Origin: Opitutaceae bacterium
Lineage (GTDB): Bacteria > Verrucomicrobiota > Verrucomicrobiia > Opitutales > Opitutaceae
NCBI GenBank assembly: GCA_028691845.1
Contig: JAQUYL010000012.1
Location: 1-64,000, forward strand
DNA: 64,000 nucleotides
Direction of reading: 5' to 3'
Positions within the stretch are counted from its first letter, which is position 1. Every line of letters begins with the position of its first letter. The notes beneath the pieces were generated by a model that worked only from the letters and a program-made list of their open reading frames with translations, was not told the DNA's origin and did not search any database. Shown here one piece after another: positions 10,691 through 20,035 of this stretch. Made by a program: the position numbers and the translations under genes.

Positions 10691-13600
10691 CTATTTGGCG
10701 GCCAACGCCGTGGGTCTGTCCGTGTGGGCTGCGCGCCGGCGGCGGGCGAAGTCGAGCACCTGCTCGATGTGCACCTCCACCTGACGGAGAAACGCCGGCG
10801 TCACTGCGCACCCATCGCTTTCGTAAGTAAGAACCGGCACGCCGTGTTGCAGGCTGAGGGGGCGCAGGATCGCCTCGGCTATCCGAAACGGCAGGCAGTT
10901 GAACGGGCCGATGAGGAGGGTGCCGTCATAACCCTCCTCCGCCGCGCCGACCCCTTTCCCCACAGCCGGGATTGCCTCGCCGAAAATCGTCGGAGAGACA
11001 TGCTCGGCGGCCCGTTCAAAAAGTTCGGCGACGTCGTTGCTGGAGGCCACCAGCAGACCGCTTTCCGCAAAGACATCCCGATAATACTGCTCGACGCGCC
11101 GCTGCGCCTGATACATCAGCCAACGCTGCAGGTACTCCTTGCCGTCAGGTTGAAGAATGCGCGTGCACGCCTTGGCGAATGCAAGATTGCCTGGCTTCAT
11201 GCCCCACGCGTCCGCGGCGCCGGCGATGCCGTCGTAAGCGCCGTACAGCATGAGATCGGCAAGATCGACCGGCTTCAGGATGATGCCGCGCTCAGTGTAG
11301 AGGTCGCGCACCCCCTCCATGAAGAAAGGGCTGAAACGCGTGAAAAAATCGCCGGTGACTACCACCCGCGGACAGGTCTGGGGCTCGCGCGTCCGGGGCA
11401 GCGCCGCAATCCGCCGTATCAGCGCCGGCAGCCGGGAGTTAAACTCGTCGAGCGAATCGACCGTGGCTGCAAAACGGAGCCATTCCTTTCGGAATCTTCT
11501 GCCACTGCCGGTTGCGCCCACGACCCGCAGCACATGGTCGATCTCAACAAGAATGTCCGCGAGCACAATCGCCGTCCCAACGTGGCGTGCCAGGGTCTCC
11601 CCGGAGAAACCAAGATAATCGTTCTCGGCCGAGGCATTGAGCAGGAAAAGATCGCTCAGCTGCTGCTCCGCAACAAAGCGCTCGAAGTAGCCCAGGTAGG
11701 CGTCGCTCACACACGGCGCGCCGCCCCGCGCCGTGTAGAAGCCGACGATTTCGCCCGGAGCGCGCCGCTCGTGGATCTGGAGGATCTGTCCGATGCAGAG
11801 CGGGAGCGGCAGGCATTCGCGGCCGGACGTGTACCGCAGGCCGCGCTCCAGCTGCGTGCGTGTGAGCGGCACCACCGTGCCCGGATGCAAGCCGAGACAG
11901 TGCATCGCGAGCCCCAGCGCCTGGGTGTGATACGATGAAAAGTTTGGCAGGTAGAGTTTCACCCGCGGATCGGTCAGGGGCACGCGCTCGCCGCTGGAGC
12001 AGATCACCACGCCCTGACCGACCAGCCGCGCCGGCGTGAACGACGGACGGCGGACCGCGGCCGCTGCACGGTAGTTGCGGATGATGTCGAGAAACGCCTC
12101 AAGCCGGGTCTGCACGCCGGCGTCCGCGGTGGCGGCGTCGATTTCGAGGAGCAGGTAGGGCTTCGCGCCGAGCTCGGCGGCGAGCATCGCGTGGGTGAAG
12201 GCGTCGATCGTGCAACTGAAATTGCTCACGCAAAGCAGGAACAAATTGGGGTGCTGCTTGGCCAGCGCCACCGCGTTCATGATCTGGTTCGCAAAGTGCC
12301 ATGCGGTCGGCCCCATATCCGCCATCCCGAGGCAGTCGGCCGGAATGGCCCAAATGCCCATGCTGGCGAGCTTGCGCCCGACGGACTGCGAAGCTTCGGG
12401 CGTGAAGGCGTTGTAGCTGTGCCCGGCGAGCAGCAGCGCGGGCTGGCCACTCGCGAGGGCCTCGGCCAGGGCGCTCCGGCCCAATTCCTGCATGGCCCGT
12501 TCGGCTTCCAGCTGCGCCCGCACAGCAGCGCCCCAAGCCGGTTCGGCGACCGCACGCGGCACACCCAGCTCACGCTCGACGAGCTCCACCAGCGTGGTAC
12601 AGCCCCCGTAGCCTTGCGTGAAATCGAGCACCGGCGAAAGTATGCGGATCCCGGGGAACGCCTTGGCTAGAAAGTAGGGGCTCGCCTGCGTAATCGGGCA
12701 CAACAACGAGTCGCGGCAGGCGCTCGGGTGCGGCATTCGCGTGACATGCGGCAGAAAAACCAGCTCCACGTTTTTGCGCGCCAGATCCAGCACCGCACCG
12801 TGGGCAATTTGCGCGGGGAAGCAGAAACCGGAATTGGATTTCGTGTCGCCCTCAGTATCGATGCCCGACAAAATGACTTCCATGCCGAGCCCGGCAAAGA
12901 AACCGGAATAGAGCGGATGCAGCGAATGTGTCGTCAGCGCCCGCGGCAGACCGATGCGTCTCGGAGTCACGCGGCCGGAAGGCACGGAGGTGGCGTCGCG
13001 CCCGAAACGGTCCTCGAGAAATGTTTTCGCCGCGGCGATCGTCGGGCCAAAATCCCAGCGCGCCGGGCTCGCGGCCGACGGGGCCGCGGCTGGGGCGGGG
13101 ACCGGAAGAGGACGGAAGAGGAGCGCGGCGCGCTGCTCGACCAGATCCGGAATCACGACGGTGCGCGCGCGGCGCTGCCATGAGCGTTCGAAGAGGCTGC
13201 ACCGTCCGCCAAACGGGAAGCGCCGCCGATCCACTACAAAACGATCAATGCCGCAATACATCCTGCAGGCACGGCAGGTAAACCGACCCGCGTGTTTCAT
13301 TTCTTGTCCGGCGAGGGCCAAGAGACCGCGCGCGGAGCCGTCCACCCCCCCGGCACGGGCCAGGGCAAGCAACGCCACTCCGAGTGCGCCGAGCAGCTCC
13401 GGATGCGGCGGAATCACCACCGGACTCCCCGTGCTGTGCGCGAACGCGTGCGCCACGGCTGCGTTGAGTGCCACCCCACCCTGCAAAAACACCTTCGCAC
13501 CGACCGGCCGCGGTCCCTTTACGCGGTTGAGGTAGTTGCCGGCGATTGCATAAACCAGCCCGGCGACAATGTCCTCACGTGAGCAGCCTTGCTGTTGGGC

Positions 13601-14989
13601 GATGCGGATGTCTGAGTTAATGAAGGCGGCGCAGGTGGTCTTGAACAGGACCGGAGAAGGGGCTGCGAGCGCCAGCGCGGCGATGTCTCCGACCTCGATG
13701 CCCAGATCCCCATGTGCGCTCTCCTCAAGGAAGGAGCCCGTACCCGCCGAACAGGCATTGTTCATCGTGTAGTCGATGGGCACGCCATGGCGCAGGAAGA
13801 TGTATTTTGAATCCTGCCCCCCGATTTCGAAAATCGTGTCGACACCCGGATCGTAGTGGGTCGCGCCAGCGGCGTGCGCCGAGATCTCGTTGTGAACGTG
13901 GGCGGTGCCGAGATAGGCGCCCGCCAGTTCGCGAGCCGAGCCGGTGGTGGCGATCAATCCGACGGGGAGGTTGCCGTTTTCCGCTGCGACCGCCCGGAGG
14001 CACTGCCGGATCGCGGCAAGAGGATCTCCGTTGGTCCGCAGGTAGTGGAAGGCCACGAGACCGCGCGTCGCCGGGTCAAGTAGGACGATTTTAGTGGTCG
14101 TGGAACCGGCATCAACGCCGAGCACCAGCGGCCCGGCGGGGGCAGCCTGAGGACCCGGCGACGCGATCACCCTCACCTGCGCCGCGAAGCTCCCGAGCGG
14201 CGGAAGGCGGTCGAGACGGGGCCGCACCGTCGTATGCGGCTGGCGATGGTGGGGCTTGTCCCGCGCCAGCAGGGCGCTGCCCCAGGCCTCGAACCACGCG
14301 CTCTCCGGCCGCACGACGAATTCGACCCCCGGCCTCTTCCCGCGCAAGGCCGCGACTAGGGCGGCGTTCTGGACAACTCCACCGATCAACAGCACGCGCC
14401 CCAACTTGCGCGGCCCCTTTTCGATAAGAGCAATGACCTTGCCGGCCATGCTGTCGTGCAGCGTGTGCAGGATGTCCTCCGTGGCAGCCTCGTGCCGGTT
14501 GAGCTTGTGCGTGATATCGGACTTGCAGTGGACGGAACAGCGCGAGGCGAGCGGCACCACCTTGCCTGCGAAGGAACGTCGGATCGCTTCCTCGAGCCCG
14601 AGGCCCATGCGGCCGATTTGCTGGATGAAAAATTCCCCGCTGCCGGCGGCGCATTTGTTGTGGGAGAGGACATTTGCGATCCGTCCGTCAGCCAGTAGAT
14701 AGACGAGGAATGCTTCCCCGCCGAGAGAAACCACCGCGTCGAAGGCATCCCCCGATTCGTGCAGCGCACGCTGGATGGCAGCGACTTCGGTGACATGTCC
14801 GAGGGAGCCGGATACGGCAAAAAACTCCGCATCAGCAAACTGCGGTCCGGCGAGCAGATGCCGGAGCACTTCGAGAGGCTGGCCTTGGTGGGGCGCGATC
14901 ACGGCAGTCGTGGTATTTCCGCGCAACGCGACCGCCTTCACCGCCAACGCTCCGATATTTATTCCAATGAAGGACACGGCATTACACAT
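10691..14989 (-). CDS. two-headed CoA-dehydratase activase (BcrAD/BadFG ATPase, DUF2229)
   Basis: This very large 1432-residue protein belongs to the family that activates 2-hydroxyacyl-CoA dehydratases by ATP-driven electron transfer. It has two ASKHA (actin-like) ATPase domains in tandem. The first (about 1-240) has NKCAAGSGEFF near 108 and CSVHCKSDI. The second (about 285-540) has GVDAGSTTTKIVLLD at about 288 and NACSAGTGSFLEE near 410, with TTCAAFINSDIRIA; these cysteines are where activases hold a bridging 4Fe-4S cluster. A DUF2229-type region starts near 680 (RRIGLPRALTTHSLHPLYSG), followed by a dehydratase-like C-terminal part. The frame is open to 15286, but the ATG at 14989 has a GAGGG ribosome site and starts right before the ATPase fold. 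No separate dehydratase subunits are nearby, so the target is unknown. Confidence 0.85.
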   Translation of the reverse strand: MCNAVSFIGINIGALAVKAVALRGNTTTAVIAPHQGQPLEVLRHLLAGPQFADAEFFAVSGSLGHVTEVAAIQRALHESGDAFDAVVSLGGEAFLVYLLADGRIANVLSHNKCAAGSGEFFIQQIGRMGLGLEEAIRRSFAGKVVPLASRCSVHCKSDITHKLNRHEAATEDILHTLHDSMAGKVIALIEKGPRKLGRVLLIGGVVQNAALVAALRGKRPGVEFVVRPESAWFEAWGSALLARDKPHHRQPHTTVRPRLDRLPPLGSFAAQVRVIASPGPQAAPAGPLVLGVDAGSTTTKIVLLDPATRGLVAFHYLRTNGDPLAAIRQCLRAVAAENGNLPVGLIATTGSARELAGAYLGTAHVHNEISAHAAGATHYDPGVDTIFEIGGQDSKYIFLRHGVPIDYTMNNACSAGTGSFLEESAHGDLGIEVGDIAALALAAPSPVLFKTTCAAFINSDIRIAQQQGCSREDIVAGLVYAIAGNYLNRVKGPRPVGAKVFLQGGVALNAAVAHAFAHSTGSPVVIPPHPELLGALGVALLALARAGGVDGSARGLLALAGQEMKHAGRFTCRACRMYCGIDRFVVDRRRFPFGGRCSLFERSWQRRARTVVIPDLVEQRAALLFRPLPVPAPAAAPSAASPARWDFGPTIAAAKTFLEDRFGRDATSVPSGRVTPRRIGLPRALTTHSLHPLYSGFFAGLGMEVILSGIDTEGDTKSNSGFCFPAQIAHGAVLDLARKNVELVFLPHVTRMPHPSACRDSLLCPITQASPYFLAKAFPGIRILSPVLDFTQGYGGCTTLVELVERELGVPRAVAEPAWGAAVRAQLEAERAMQELGRSALAEALASGQPALLLAGHSYNAFTPEASQSVGRKLASMGIWAIPADCLGMADMGPTAWHFANQIMNAVALAKQHPNLFLLCVSNFSCTIDAFTHAMLAAELGAKPYLLLEIDAATADAGVQTRLEAFLDIIRNYRAAAAVRRPSFTPARLVGQGVVICSSGERVPLTDPRVKLYLPNFSSYHTQALGLAMHCLGLHPGTVVPLTRTQLERGLRYTSGRECLPLPLCIGQILQIHERRAPGEIVGFYTARGGAPCVSDAYLGYFERFVAEQQLSDLFLLNASAENDYLGFSGETLARHVGTAIVLADILVEIDHVLRVVGATGSGRRFRKEWLRFAATVDSLDEFNSRLPALIRRIAALPRTREPQTCPRVVVTGDFFTRFSPFFMEGVRDLYTERGIILKPVDLADLMLYGAYDGIAGAADAWGMKPGNLAFAKACTRILQPDGKEYLQRWLMYQAQRRVEQYYRDVFAESGLLVASSNDVAELFERAAEHVSPTIFGEAIPAVGKGVGAAEEGYDGTLLIGPFNCLPFRIAEAILRPLSLQHGVPVLTYESDGCAVTPAFLRQVEVHIEQVLDFARRRRAAHTDRPTALAAK

Positions 14990-15387
14990 CGTAGACCCTC
15001 GCGGGGATAATGCTCCGCAGGCCTTGTTAATTAGTCGGCGCTTCTTGCCCGGCCGGACGGAATGAGTGTTCGTCCCGCCGGATCTGGCGAAAGGAAATAA
15101 GGATTTTAGGTTCGCTTTCGGACCCTTGCGCGAAGCGGTGCTACAGGACAATAAACTCGCCGGTATTGCCGGCATGACCGGCATGCCAGCGATGTTAAGG
15201 GGAGCCCCGGAACTCGGTTGGATCAGGCGGTGCTGCTTGCCGGCGCACAACCCGACAGGGAGCCATGCCACCGGCGCCGAAAACATGGGACACGACGGCC
15301 AGGATCGTAATGGAACGTGCCCTTCCGGATGCCAGGTGAATCAGCTTGGCAGACTATCCCAACCGGGCGAACTAGGGCGTTCCCGGC

Positions 15388-17091
15388 CTAGCCCTCCCAG
15401 ACCTTGAAGTCCTTGAGGATCGAACCGCCGATGAACTCCCGCAGAATTGAATTGTCGGGAATCCACTCAGTCTCGATGGGAGAAAACCATTCCAGGAGCG
15501 ACAGCAGGCGGCGGGCCTCCACCTCCTCGGTTGTCCCGTGGGACACCTGCCGCAGGAGCGGCTCTGCCAGGGGACGCAGCACCGAAAGCTCATAGGCCAG
15601 CGCCGAGTTGAACATCACATCGGCATGTTCCTGATGGGGGAAGATGTGCAGCTTCTCGCCACGGCGCACCGATTCCCAACGATTGATTGTCTGGGTGGCG
15701 TTGTAGCCCCGGTCGCGCGCATCGCGCACAATGCGGCGGATAAGCCGGGTATCGGTCGTGGAGACGCGATTGTGGCGGTCGAGATTGAGCTGGGTCAGCG
15801 CCGAGGCATAGATCCGGAACGATTGCGCCGCCAGGGACGTGGGAAGAAGTCGCGGGTTCAGTCCATGGATGCCCTCCAAGATGATCAACTGTCCTGCCCG
15901 CAAACGGACAACCTCCCCCGACTCCTGCCGCCCCTTCTGAAAACTATAGCGAGGCATCTGAACTTCTTCACCCGACAGCAGGCGCTGCAGGTGGTCACCC
16001 AGTTGCGCAAGGTTCAGTGCTTCAATGGTCTCGTAGTCCAACTGGCCGTTTTCGTCCCGTGGCGTGTGCGTGCGTTCGATGAAATAGTTGTCGAGCTCCA
16101 TCGCAAACGGCGAAAGCCCCAGTGCCAGCAGTTGCACGGTGAGGCGGCGGGAAAATGTGGTTTTACCCGAGGATGACGGTCCGGAGATGAGCACCAGCCG
16201 AGCCTGCTGCCGACAGTCGGAAATCTGCCGGGCAATTTCCGCAATATGTTGTTCATGCAGAGCCTCCGAAACCAGAATAATCTCCCGGCTGCGACCGGCC
16301 TGGATGGCATCGTCGAGCGAGCCCACACTGGAAATCCCCAACCGTTCCAGCCAGTCGCCATAACGGCGGAAGGCCGCTAGTAGCTTCGGATAGGTGACCA
16401 TGGGCGCAAGTTTGCCCGGCGCATGCTGGCGGGGGTAGCGGAGGGCAAACCCTCCGTCCACCACCACGAGTTCAAACCACTTCAGATATCCGGTGGATGG
16501 CACCATGTAGCCGTGATGGCAATCAACGTAATCACCCAACCGGTATAGCGTGACCGTGGCCTTGCGGCGGTGGTGCATCAGCCGGGCTTTGTCGAGATAG
16601 TTCCGGCCCTTGAAGTAAGTGCTCGCTTCCTCGACAGGAACCTCGCGTCCGACAAAGGGCAAATTCTGCGCGACAAGGCGTCGCATCTCCGCTTCAACAA
16701 TCTTTAGTTCAGCCGGGATGAAGGACGCCCGCCCGTACACCTGGCAGTAGTAGCCGCCGGACGGAAGCGAATGGTCGATAAACAGTGCCGCCCCGGGGAA
16801 CAGGCGGGAGAAAGCCGCCTGCAGGAGAAAGGTCAGTGACCGGCGATAGATGCGCGCGCCATCGGCTTCCCCCATGGTCACCGGTCGGACGTACGCTTCC
16901 ATTTCGATGGGATGAGTCAGTTCATGCAGCTCCCCGTTAATCACGACTCCAACGAGCGGCGCCGGCAAACTGGCGGCGATGGGCGCAAGCAAACTCTCGG
17001 CACTCGCCCCACGCGGACCGCGCAAGGTATGTCCGCCGGGTAGGTGAATTTCGACCTGGTCGCTTTGATCAACATAGGGACTGTCAGTCAT
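15388..17091 (-). CDS. uridine kinase-like nucleoside kinase with TGS-type N-terminus
   Basis: This 567-residue protein has a C-terminal phosphoribulokinase/uridine kinase domain with P-loop SGPSSSGKTTFSRRL at about residue 300, followed by the family pattern LDNYFIERTHTPRDENG and LIILEGIHGLNPRL. The first half (about 10-250) resembles the N-terminal region of threonyl-tRNA synthetase: a TGS-like start, then a segment with YFKGRNYLDKARLMHH and DCHHGYMVPSTGYLK. This long architecture is a known stand-alone nucleoside kinase type, and it probably phosphorylates uridine or a related nucleoside. The ATG at 17091 with AAGG upstream is preferred over the open extension to 17142. Confidence 0.85.
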   Translation of the reverse strand: MTDSPYVDQSDQVEIHLPGGHTLRGPRGASAESLLAPIAASLPAPLVGVVINGELHELTHPIEMEAYVRPVTMGEADGARIYRRSLTFLLQAAFSRLFPGAALFIDHSLPSGGYYCQVYGRASFIPAELKIVEAEMRRLVAQNLPFVGREVPVEEASTYFKGRNYLDKARLMHHRRKATVTLYRLGDYVDCHHGYMVPSTGYLKWFELVVVDGGFALRYPRQHAPGKLAPMVTYPKLLAAFRRYGDWLERLGISSVGSLDDAIQAGRSREIILVSEALHEQHIAEIARQISDCRQQARLVLISGPSSSGKTTFSRRLTVQLLALGLSPFAMELDNYFIERTHTPRDENGQLDYETIEALNLAQLGDHLQRLLSGEEVQMPRYSFQKGRQESGEVVRLRAGQLIILEGIHGLNPRLLPTSLAAQSFRIYASALTQLNLDRHNRVSTTDTRLIRRIVRDARDRGYNATQTINRWESVRRGEKLHIFPHQEHADVMFNSALAYELSVLRPLAEPLLRQVSHGTTEEVEARRLLSLLEWFSPIETEWIPDNSILREFIGGSILKDFKVWEG

Positions 17092-17246
17092 TGGAATAGC
17101 CTTAGAATCACACATCATGACGGAGGAGCAAGCCTCGGGCATGCAAAGTGCCCGCGCATCCCTCCTTCCCCGTGCTTCCTCCGGATTGCGCGATTACGAG
17201 ACAGCCTTCACCGATCTAGTCCATGGCTGGCAGCGGCGATCTGGCG

Positions 17247-18197
17247 CTATTTCGACCGGTTGCGGGGATGAAACTTGGCGTGCTCATCGAGCAGGCGGGA
17301 GGACTCAACGGCGGTGTAGATCTGCGTGGTGCCGATGCTGGCGTGGCCGAGCATCTCCTGAATGGCGCGCAGGTCGGCGCCGCCTCCGAGCAGATGAGTG
17401 GCAAACGAGTGGCGCAGCAGATGCGGCTTCACCAGCCGGGAAAGGCCGGCCAGCCGGGCGTATTTTTTGACGACATACCACACGGTCTTGCGCGAAAGGG
17501 CCCGGCCACGATGACTGAGAAAGAGTTCACTGCCGGTGCGCGGCTTGACCATTCTGGTCCGGGCGGAGGAAAGGTAGGCGGCCAGTGCGTCGCTGGCCTT
17601 GCCGCCAATAGGCACCACCCGCTCTTTCGATCCTTTGCCAAAAACTCGCACGAAACCGTGGTTCAAGTCGACTTGCTGCAAGGTCAGTCTGCAGAGCTCA
17701 GAAATCCGGAGGCCGCTCGAGTAGAAAAGCTCCAGGATGGCACGGTCACGCAAGGCGTAGGCATCGCCGCCAGCCGGCGCGGCAAGAAGTCTCCCGATCT
17801 GGGACGGCGACAGCGTCGCGGGCAGTTTGCGGCGGAACTTGGGGCCGGAAAGCAACGCGGTGGGATCGTCGCGGCGAACATCCTCCCGCATCAGGTGGCG
17901 GCAGAACATGCGCAGCGCGGTGAGCTTGCGCGCCTGGCTGGATTCCGTGAATCCGCCGCTCAACGAATGCAACCATCGGGTCAGATGATTGCTCGTGACG
18001 GTTTCCCAGTTGCGCACGCCATGGCGATGCAGGAACGATGCACACTGGCGCAGGTCACTTTCGTAGGAAAGCGCGGTGTTGCGCGACAGTCCTTTTTCCA
18101 GTTCGACGAAACTGATGTACGCGTCGATGGCATCCGCGAAGCCAGCCGGCGCCAGCGGAAGGGTTCTTCCCTTCGCTCTGCCGGGCCGCCCGCACAT
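17247..18197 (-). CDS. xerD: XerC/XerD-type tyrosine recombinase
   Basis: This is a 316-residue site-specific recombinase. The N-terminal SAM-like core-binding domain (about 20-110) contains YISFVELEKGLSRNTALSYE. The catalytic domain carries the expected residues: Arg in SGLRISEL, Lys in GKGSKER, His-x-x-Arg in HLLRHSFATHLL, His in LGHASIGTTQIYT, and the nucleophilic Tyr in the same motif. Full length and all catalytic residues argue for a housekeeping Xer enzyme that resolves chromosome dimers at dif rather than a phage integrase. No dif site was seen in the window. XerD is more likely than XerC from the general pattern, but this is not certain. Confidence 0.88.
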   Translation of the reverse strand: MCGRPGRAKGRTLPLAPAGFADAIDAYISFVELEKGLSRNTALSYESDLRQCASFLHRHGVRNWETVTSNHLTRWLHSLSGGFTESSQARKLTALRMFCRHLMREDVRRDDPTALLSGPKFRRKLPATLSPSQIGRLLAAPAGGDAYALRDRAILELFYSSGLRISELCRLTLQQVDLNHGFVRVFGKGSKERVVPIGGKASDALAAYLSSARTRMVKPRTGSELFLSHRGRALSRKTVWYVVKKYARLAGLSRLVKPHLLRHSFATHLLGGGADLRAIQEMLGHASIGTTQIYTAVESSRLLDEHAKFHPRNRSK

Positions 18198-18225
18198 GGC
18201 TGATACTGAGCTCCGGGTATCGCTC

Positions 18226-18531
18226 CTAATAGCGACGCCGCTGGCCGCCAGGGCGGCGCACTTGCGGTGTGTGAGAAATCTCCCGCATCCGGTAGGTGAT
18301 CCGCGCCTTTTCGAGGTCGTAGGGGCTCATTTCCATCTTCACGGTATCGCCGGCGGCGATCTTGATGAAATGCTTGCGGAGTTTGCCCGAAATGTGCGCG
18401 AGCACCATATGACCGTTGCTCAACTGCACACGAAACATTGTGCCTGGGAGAACGGTAACGATTTTCCCTTCAACTTCGATCGATTTGCCGTCGGAAACGG
18501 ATGACTCGGGAGTGGACTCAGCAGGTGGCAC
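18226..18531 (-). CDS. infA: translation initiation factor IF-1 with both ends extended
   Basis: IF-1 binds the ribosomal A site during initiation. The S1-like OB-fold core is clear: [40 protein letters not shown] and [21 protein letters not shown]. At 101 residues it is longer than the usual 72, with about 17 extra acidic/Ser residues at the front and a basic tail [13 protein letters not shown]. The start used is a GTG at 18531 without a clear ribosome site, so the N-terminal extension is the least certain part; no Met occurs before the core. It is divergent from tadA, another translation gene. Confidence 0.92.
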   Translation of the reverse strand: MPPAESTPESSVSDGKSIEVEGKIVTVLPGTMFRVQLSNGHMVLAHISGKLRKHFIKIAAGDTVKMEMSPYDLEKARITYRMREISHTPQVRRPGGQRRRY

Positions 18532-18633
18532 GGTGGTGTAGGTTCATGCAGGAGACAGGAAAACCGTTGTAACACCGGATGCCGGTGGGTAAGTCAAGGT
18601 TTTCCTCTGAAATCCAGCCAGATATAGAAGCCG

Positions 18634-19155
18634 ATGAGCAATACTCCCCGCCCTGACTTCGAATGTCCGTTCGAAAAGGTCTTCCCGTCCCAATTGCGAC
18701 GGGACAACGAGTTTTACATGTGGTTGGCCTACAATCAGGCAATTGATGCCTGGTTGCTGGATGAGGTTCCCATCGGAGCCATAATCGAGTTCGGCGGGAA
18801 TGTCATCGCAGCGGCGCACAACCAGCGCGACAGCACGCGTGATCCGACGGCGCACGCGGAAATGCTGGCGCTCACGCAAGCAGCCAAGGCCATCGGCGAC
18901 TGGCGCCTCAACGAGGCCACCCTTTATGTGACCAAGGAACCCTGCCCGATGTGTTCCGGCGCCACACTCATGGCCCGGCTCAAGTGCGTCGTCTTCGCCG
19001 TATCCGATCCAAAAATGGGCTGCCTCGGGGGCGCCACGGACTTGAATGCACTGCCCCAGTCAAATCATCACCTTGAGATCATTCGCGACGTTCTGACGCA
19101 GCCCTGCCGGGAATTACTGCAGACGTATTTCCGATTGAAGCGGCAGGAGGACTAG
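18634..19155 (+). CDS. tadA: tRNA-specific adenosine deaminase
   Basis: TadA deaminates A34 to inosine in tRNA-Arg(ACG). The cytidine/deoxycytidylate deaminase fold shows its zinc site at His74-Ala-Glu76 (DPTAHAEM) and Cys104/Cys107 (EPCPMCSGA), with the family pattern VVFAVSDPKMGCLGG after it. It is 173 residues long, with about 20 residues more at the N-terminus than E. coli TadA. It starts 100 bp from the divergent infA. Confidence 0.93.
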   Translation: MSNTPRPDFECPFEKVFPSQLRRDNEFYMWLAYNQAIDAWLLDEVPIGAIIEFGGNVIAAAHNQRDSTRDPTAHAEMLALTQAAKAIGDWRLNEATLYVTKEPCPMCSGATLMARLKCVVFAVSDPKMGCLGGATDLNALPQSNHHLEIIRDVLTQPCRELLQTYFRLKRQED

Positions 19156-19301
19156 GGCCGGACAAGCTGTCCTCGCTGCAGATTGCGCGGCATCAGCAAA
19201 CCATGGTCCAGGCAGGGTCAGCGCGAGGAATATGCAGCTGACGGTTGACGATCCACAAAGGTTGTGCAGTTTGTGCATACACTCCTCAACCACTCCACGA
19301 C

Positions 19302-19934
19302 ATGGCATACGAACTTCCGAAATTACCTTACGCCTACAACGCCCTTGAGCCGCACATTGATGCGCGCACGATGGAAATCCACCACTCGAAACACCATCAG
19401 GCTTACATCACTAACGCCAACAATGCGCTGAAGGACTCACCCGAGTTGGCGGCGCTCGATGTCAATGTCCTCATCTCCGACTTGGGCAAAGTGCCCGAGG
19501 CCATCCGTCTCGCGGTTCGCAACAATGCCGGCAGCCATAGCAACCACTCGTTCTTCTGGAAGGTCATGGGACCGGGAAAGGGCGGTTTGCCCAAGGGACT
19601 CCTTGCCCAGGCCATCACGGCGACTTTCGGCAGCTTCGACAAATTCAAGGAGGAATTCAACCGGGCCGCGGCGACCCGCTTCGGCTCCGGCTGGGCATGG
19701 CTAGTGGTGACGCCTGACCGGAAACTGGCGATTGGCTCGACCGCCAATCAGGACAGCCCGCTCATGGGCAAGGCCGTAGCCGGGATCGAGGGCACACCCA
19801 TCCTCACTATCGATGTGTGGGAACACTCCTATTACCTCCATTACCAGAATCGTCGCCCGGACTATATCGCCGCGTGGTGGAACGTAGTTGATTGGAATGC
19901 CGCCGAGGAAAACTATGCCGCCGCACTGAAGTAG
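19302..19934 (+). CDS. sodA: superoxide dismutase, Mn/Fe family (Mn-type pattern)
   Basis: This enzyme converts superoxide to oxygen and hydrogen peroxide in the cytoplasm. Metal ligands are visible: His27 (EIHHSKHHQ), His81 (NHSFFW), and Asp and His in [18 protein letters not shown]. The residues that separate the metal types favour manganese: [11 protein letters not shown], close to the GGHxNH pattern, and NQDSPLMG, rather than the Fe-type AQVWNHTF. At 210 residues it has family length. The ATG at 19302 starts [19 protein letters not shown], the normal start; a TTG 57 bp upstream is not needed. A terminator hairpin follows 23 bp after the stop. Confidence 0.93.
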   Translation: MAYELPKLPYAYNALEPHIDARTMEIHHSKHHQAYITNANNALKDSPELAALDVNVLISDLGKVPEAIRLAVRNNAGSHSNHSFFWKVMGPGKGGLPKGLLAQAITATFGSFDKFKEEFNRAAATRFGSGWAWLVVTPDRKLAIGSTANQDSPLMGKAVAGIEGTPILTIDVWEHSYYLHYQNRRPDYIAAWWNVVDWNAAEENYAAALK

Positions 19935-19956
19935 CGCTCGCCTTTTTTCGCCCGAG

Positions 19957-19988
19957 AAGCCGCGCCCGCAAGGTGCGGCTTTTCATTT
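19957..19988 (+). terminator. terminator after sodA
   Basis: The inverted repeat AAGCCGC (19957-19963) and GCGGCTT (19975-19981) with an 11-nt loop is followed by TTCATTTTC. It lies between the convergent sodA and the adenylate cyclase gene. On the minus strand the stem is followed by only a few T residues, so it probably serves mostly sodA. Confidence 0.65.
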
Positions 19989-20035
19989 TCCCCCGCAGAA
20001 TATGGCCGGGCTAATGCAGACCAAAGGCGGCTCGG

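Noticed and set aside
14990-15286. N-terminal extension of 99 codons on the dehydratase activase
   Set aside because: The extension has no domain, is rich in Ser/Arg/Pro, and the ATG at 14989 has a better ribosome site and starts at the ATPase fold.
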